From Microcaldota archaeon (lineage in GTDB: Archaea; Micrarchaeota; Micrarchaeia; Anstonellales; Bilamarchaeaceae), in assembly GCA_018813445.1 (NCBI GenBank), contig JAHJBR010000107.1:1-6574 (forward strand): 6,574 nt of DNA. Direction: 5' to 3'. A program made the position numbers and the translations under genes. How positions within the stretch are numbered: the stretch's first letter is position 1; the number at the start of each line of letters is the position of its first letter. The notes under the pieces were generated by a model, which saw nothing but the letters and a program-made list of their open reading frames with translations, had not been told where the DNA came from and did no database searches. Of this stretch, positions 6,001 through 6,574 are shown piece after piece.

Positions 6001-6574
6001 TAGTTAATCCAATAAGCAATACTTTCATAGTTCAAAACGAATCCATGCAATTCATAGTGAATGTAAGCTGCACAGGAGTTGATGATTGCGGAAACATCAC
6101 TGTTTCTCTGGATCCGATTCAAGGATGCGACATCAATTCAACAGACTGCACTAACTGCAATCCGGTTTTCAATATTTCCACAATTTGGGGGTATAATCCT
6201 CCAGGGGGCCCACCGCTTGTTGGTTATCCAGAACTCTGCTACGATACTATCACAATGAATCATTTCACTGCTGAGAACGCAACCTGCTGGACAATCCTGA
6301 CTACCGATCCATACGATGGAGATTGCGCTTCTTTTATCGATACTTTAGGGAATCAATCGGCATGCCCGAGCTACCAGAGACTCAGAAGACAGGTGAACTA
6401 TGCTGATTGCCTATGCATTGGTCTTGATTGTCCATCCCATGCAAATTCATACGATTTCACCACTCCCTATTTCGCAGGGGAATGTAGTGTTTCAGCAGCA
6501 CAGAATTACAGTTGCGATGGATGCAGAGATTTATTCAATTCTCCTTCAGGAGATTGGTTATATGAACAAGTAAG
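1..6574 (+). CDS. Giant LamG / Ig-like / beta-helix cell-surface protein, partial at both ends
   Basis: One frame, with codons starting at base 3, stays open for 2190 codons and leaves both edges of the window, so the full protein is longer than 2190 residues. Domain order is Ig-like end, Ig-like with LamG, Ig-like, second Ig type, beta-helix, divergent linker, FSNYS-type domain, Ig-like with LamG, beta-helix, Ig-like and Cys-rich region. About 120 N-X-S/T sequons, paired cysteines and fewer than about 70 Lys plus Arg indicate an exported, probably glycosylated, acidic protein. LamG and PbH1 beta-helix folds are known for carbohydrate binding or processing; I see no catalytic signature, so a surface adhesin or recognition protein is inferred. 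AGA/AGG-dominated Arg codons and frequent ATA suggest an archaeal host. The signal peptide, anchor and operon context lie outside the window. The open frame is certain, the domain calls are good, and the biological role is uncertain. Confidence 0.95.
3..71 (+). other. Closing segment of an upstream Ig-like module (residues 1-23)
   Basis: The first visible residues contain YSCVYDVAQNENCTE followed by alternating residues IRTIKV. This matches the closing segment of module B (CAADVAGNTNCTE, residues 437-449) and module C (CANDSSGYENCTE, residues 1526-1538), with the same ten-residue spacing between the two cysteines (Cys3 and Cys13). The gene therefore has at least one more copy of this module upstream. 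Whether that copy also carries a LamG insert cannot be seen. Confidence 0.75.
72..1037 (+). repeat. Module A: Ig-like unit split by a LamG insert (residues 24-345)
   Basis: The opening half begins with VEFVNPTP (residues 27-34) and runs to VVWNGDG (58-64), equivalent to EFVPPTP...FNWNGTN in module B and EFVSPTP...FNWNGTN in module C. A LamG domain follows, and the chain then resumes with the closing half VYVYQAFAGNTWNST (within 323-336) and RNVTIN. The closing half is divergent: both conserved cysteines are absent (Phe328 and Ser335 stand in their places) and the loop between them is three residues shorter. I infer that this beta-sandwich scaffold folds around the LamG insert and acts as a spacer. 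The match to modules B and C is seen directly; the Ig-like fold itself is inferred from length, alternating hydrophobic strands and the terminal Asn/Thr strand. Confidence 0.7.
222..884 (+). other. LamG / concanavalin-A-like jelly-roll domain 1 (residues 74-294)
   Basis: Typical LamG landmarks occur in order: first strand LILFYNFDNV (75-83 region), Gly-rich turn GGMLGLGG (126-133), strand LTVEVWMK (151-158), FSKWD (168-172), the central WSHLVFVYDGT (209-219), KIYLNGVQ (228-235), and the final strand GWLDEMKIYNRSLTPEE (270-286). This pattern is common to LamG_3-type domains in archaeal and bacterial surface proteins and usually signals carbohydrate or protein binding. About 220 residues is normal length. 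It is poor in sequons compared with its surroundings, with only one (Asn202) between residues 109 and 278. The ligand is unknown, and calcium ligands cannot be assigned by eye. Confidence 0.82.
1038..1373 (+). repeat. Module B: uninterrupted Ig-like unit (residues 346-457)
   Basis: This copy has the full module without a LamG insert. It opens with QYPEIEFVPPTP (346-357), has strand INVSIVANF, then FNWNGTN (388-394), a short connecting stretch with Cys398 and Cys404, and closes with YTFSSCAADVAGNTNC (432-447) and a final strand RNITII. Its length of about 112 residues defines the bare unit, so comparison with modules A and C shows where LamG is inserted: after the WNG turn and before the Gly-Xaa-Tyr strand. 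Cys437 and Cys447 are the conserved module pair, probably a disulfide. Eleven sequons fall in about 115 residues, one of the highest densities in the protein. The likely role is spacer or scaffold. Confidence 0.72.
1383..1640 (+). other. Second Ig-like / PKD-like domain type (residues 461-546)
   Basis: This roughly 86-residue domain differs from modules A to C. It starts RPIINISFPLHGAEY, has strand LLEVNYTAADAENCWYSLD (within 484-501), then CNNTTITGL (511-519), and ends with ITIYANNSAGENHSTVSF. The combination of ENCWYSLD, a second Cys shortly after, NTT, a Gly-Leu turn and a strand ending in NSAGE resembles, from memory, a widespread Ig-like spacer in archaeal surface proteins. Cys496 and Cys511 are a plausible disulfide. 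It sits directly before the first beta-helix and probably connects it to the LamG part. Nine sequons occur in the domain. Confidence 0.65.
1644..2822 (+). other. Right-handed parallel beta-helix 1, NosD/PbH1 type (residues 548-940)
   Basis: The N-terminal cap contains C574-FNITVDDVELD-C586-NGFDI, then NVTIRHC ending at Cys614. These positions match Cys1579, Cys1591 and Cys1620 of the second helix. About 14 coils follow, mostly 20 to 26 residues each, with the recurring pattern Asn-Xaa-(small)-Ile-Xaa-(Gly/Asn)-Asn-Xaa-Ile. Examples are NVTIRGNYIHN (697-707), FLIENNSLID (722-731), SVIANNTIN (744-752), TTIANNTIIN (807-816) and NSIISGNII (851-859). Double Asn pairs at the turns are the usual Asn ladder of PbH1 helices. 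Two coils (about 774-831) are longer and probably carry loops, one with PPWPDRG. Proteins of this fold often bind or cleave polysaccharides; no catalytic residues are assignable here. It lacks the GGNYW C-terminal cap found in helix 2. Codon use is richer in G and C at third positions than in helix 2. Confidence 0.85.
2823..3257 (+). other. Divergent segment after beta-helix 1 with a four-Cys cluster (residues 941-1085)
   Basis: The coil repeat fades after NNFTENRLFNYLG (923-935). Several beta strands follow (VYFITL, TIISITSDG, QITVGSNYSLFLG, NSVIYIDDAI). A compact cluster holds Cys1016, Cys1022, Cys1024 and Cys1032, followed by TFTYTGTNQ-like residues and a short stretch (NANLLAAFNSTF, 1051-1062) that could be helical. 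Few sequons occur between residues 986 and 1047. I do not recognise a family. It could be a lateral insert in the beta-helix, since helix-like coils resume after residue 1090, or a separate small beta domain with two disulfides. Confidence 0.5.
3258..3662 (+). other. Resumed helix coils and beta-sandwich-like domain ending FSNYS (residues 1086-1220)
   Basis: Two helix-like coils reappear: CNNILRNNEFINTTI (1093-1107) and CTNTLVYNNSNATIEW (1113-1128). Both begin with Cys and are 20 residues apart. The remaining 90 or so residues contain an acidic or polar strand pattern, GINLFLEINLAGL (1142-1154), ANITLNLSGM (1167-1176), the pair Cys1190 and Cys1193, and a final strand VIFQVNGFSNYSV (1204-1216). 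From memory, an analogous block (a strand followed by a residue run such as FLE-NL-G, a Cys-containing hairpin and a closing FSNY(S/T)) follows beta-helices in other predicted archaeal surface proteins. It may be the usual C-terminal partner of the helix. Function is unknown. Confidence 0.5.
3663..4637 (+). repeat. Module C: Ig-like unit split by a second LamG insert (residues 1221-1545)
   Basis: The opening half is QYPEIEFVSPTP (1221-1232), strand VQINTSIKSADL, and AFNWNGTN (1258-1265). The closing half, after the LamG domain, is WSLYVNQTDKP (1504-1514), LLPGTYTYQACANDSSGYE (1516-1534), Cys1536-TETR and strand TIII. This copy retains both module cysteines (Cys1526 and Cys1536). The nine residues from Thr1220 to Val1228 are identical to Thr345 to Val353 at the start of module B. 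The N-terminal and C-terminal halves together reproduce the length and order of the bare module B, which is why the LamG domain is called an insert. It bridges the FSNYS-type domain and the second beta-helix. Confidence 0.75.
3816..4484 (+). other. LamG / concanavalin-A-like jelly-roll domain 2 (residues 1272-1494)
   Basis: Landmarks in order: LVLMYNLNNVSILGEN (1273-1288), VDLTGHLN (1293-1300), FGKYNSGFAFAGTGGKISIP (1312-1331), MSLSLWAKF (1343-1351), the strand LNFFVGDNG, DRWYYITITRE (1412-1422), YIVYLDGEYELG (1430-1441), and the closing strand GVVDEIRLWDKTL (1471-1483) followed by the short helix FAEAKEQYM. This is a more complete match to the LamG_3-type pattern than LamG 1, including the W-Y-x-I-T-I-T-R centre and the D-E-I-R-L-W end. 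Cys1376 and Cys1401 lie within the domain and could pair. Ligand unknown; sugar or surface-protein binding is inferred from the family. Confidence 0.87.
4647..5972 (+). other. Right-handed parallel beta-helix 2 with GGNYW / Asp-rich C-terminal cap (residues 1549-1990)
   Basis: The N-terminal cap is Cys-rich (Cys1549, 1558, 1566, 1579, 1591) and contains DCDGYSITG (1590-1598), then NNITIRNC ending at Cys1620. About 13 coils follow with very regular spacing of 23 to 25 residues: for example NALENINITN-like residues near 1636-1645, NNYVSNVVIHH (1804-1814), NSIYENITIYD (1830-1840), NFIFNNSIIN (1881-1890) and NNTVYNNLINE (1903-1913). The helix ends with IGGNYW (1943-1948) and an Asp-rich loop FDTDGICDNPYELD (1963-1976), closing at HLPLS. 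That ending is characteristic of NosD-like periplasmic or surface copper-processing-family homologues and their many archaeal relatives; the D-x-D-G part could bind calcium. Cys1960 and Cys1969 flank this loop. Its Asn codons are mostly AAT, unlike helix 1. Carbohydrate binding or scaffold function is inferred. Confidence 0.88.
5979..6572 (+). other. Ig-like domain running into a Cys-rich region cut by the window end (residues 1993-2190)
   Basis: Residues 1995-2062 look like another Ig-like unit: strand RMNITLVNPISNTFIVQNES, then FIVNVSCTGVDDCGNITVSL (2018-2037), where Cys2023 and Cys2029 form the C-x5-C hairpin seen, from memory, in other archaeal surface Ig-like domains. A Pro/Gly hinge (NPPGGPPLVGYP, 2065-2076) follows. 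The rest, residues 2077-2190, is not recognised: it has Cys at 2079, 2095, 2108, 2121, 2136, 2138, 2143, 2161, 2171 and 2174, few sequons, and the most basic patch of the protein (QRLRRQ, 2125-2130). Fifteen cysteines lie between 2023 and 2174, suggesting a disulfide-stabilised extracellular domain. The frame is still open at the last base, so its end and any membrane anchor lie downstream. Confidence 0.6.

Noticed and set aside
6571..6573. TAA near the last base as the gene's stop codon
   Set aside because: It is out of frame. The coding codons here are GTA at 6570-6572 with AG left over, so the gene continues past the window.

Overview
The whole window lies inside one protein-coding gene on the + strand. 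Reading codons from base 3 gives 2190 consecutive sense codons with no stop, and the frame runs off both ends, so neither the start nor the stop codon, signal peptide nor membrane anchor is visible. In this annotation residue n is encoded by bases 3n to 3n+2. The product is a giant, extracellular-type, multidomain protein rich in Asn, Ser and Thr. It has about 120 N-X-S/T sequons (hand count) and very few Lys or Arg. There are no RNA genes, mobile elements, CRISPR arrays, promoters or terminators in the window. Open frames on the other strand look like shadows of this gene.

Layout in order: the closing end of an Ig-like module that began upstream (residues 1-23); Ig-like module A with a LamG/concanavalin-A-like domain inserted in it (24-345); module B, the same Ig-like unit without an insert (346-457); a different Ig-like domain (461-546); a right-handed parallel beta-helix of the NosD/PbH1 kind (548-940); a divergent stretch with a small Cys cluster (941-1085); two resumed helix-like coils and a beta-sandwich-like domain ending in FSNYS (1086-1220); module C with a second LamG insert (1221-1545); a second, more regular beta-helix ending in a GGNYW / Asp-rich cap (1549-1990); and an Ig-like domain leading into a Cys-rich region cut by the window end (1993-2190).

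The organism is probably an uncultivated archaeon, most likely of a DPANN-type lineage. AGA/AGG supply the great majority of Arg codons and ATA is a common Ile codon. The phrases DCNGF/DCDGY, NITIRNC, FNWNGTN, YVNQTD, YTYQACANDSSG and GGNYW resemble, from memory, large surface proteins predicted in such genomes. This placement is inference; no marker gene is present.

The likely job is cell-surface recognition: LamG domains and beta-helices commonly bind or process polysaccharides, and the Ig-like units act as spacers or scaffolds. No catalytic site was recognised, so adhesion is favoured over enzyme activity. The most unusual points are the nesting of LamG inside an Ig-like unit beside an uninterrupted copy of that unit, the coordinated loss of both module cysteines in module A, the opposite Asn codon preference of the two beta-helices, and an unrecognised Cys-rich region at the 3' end.
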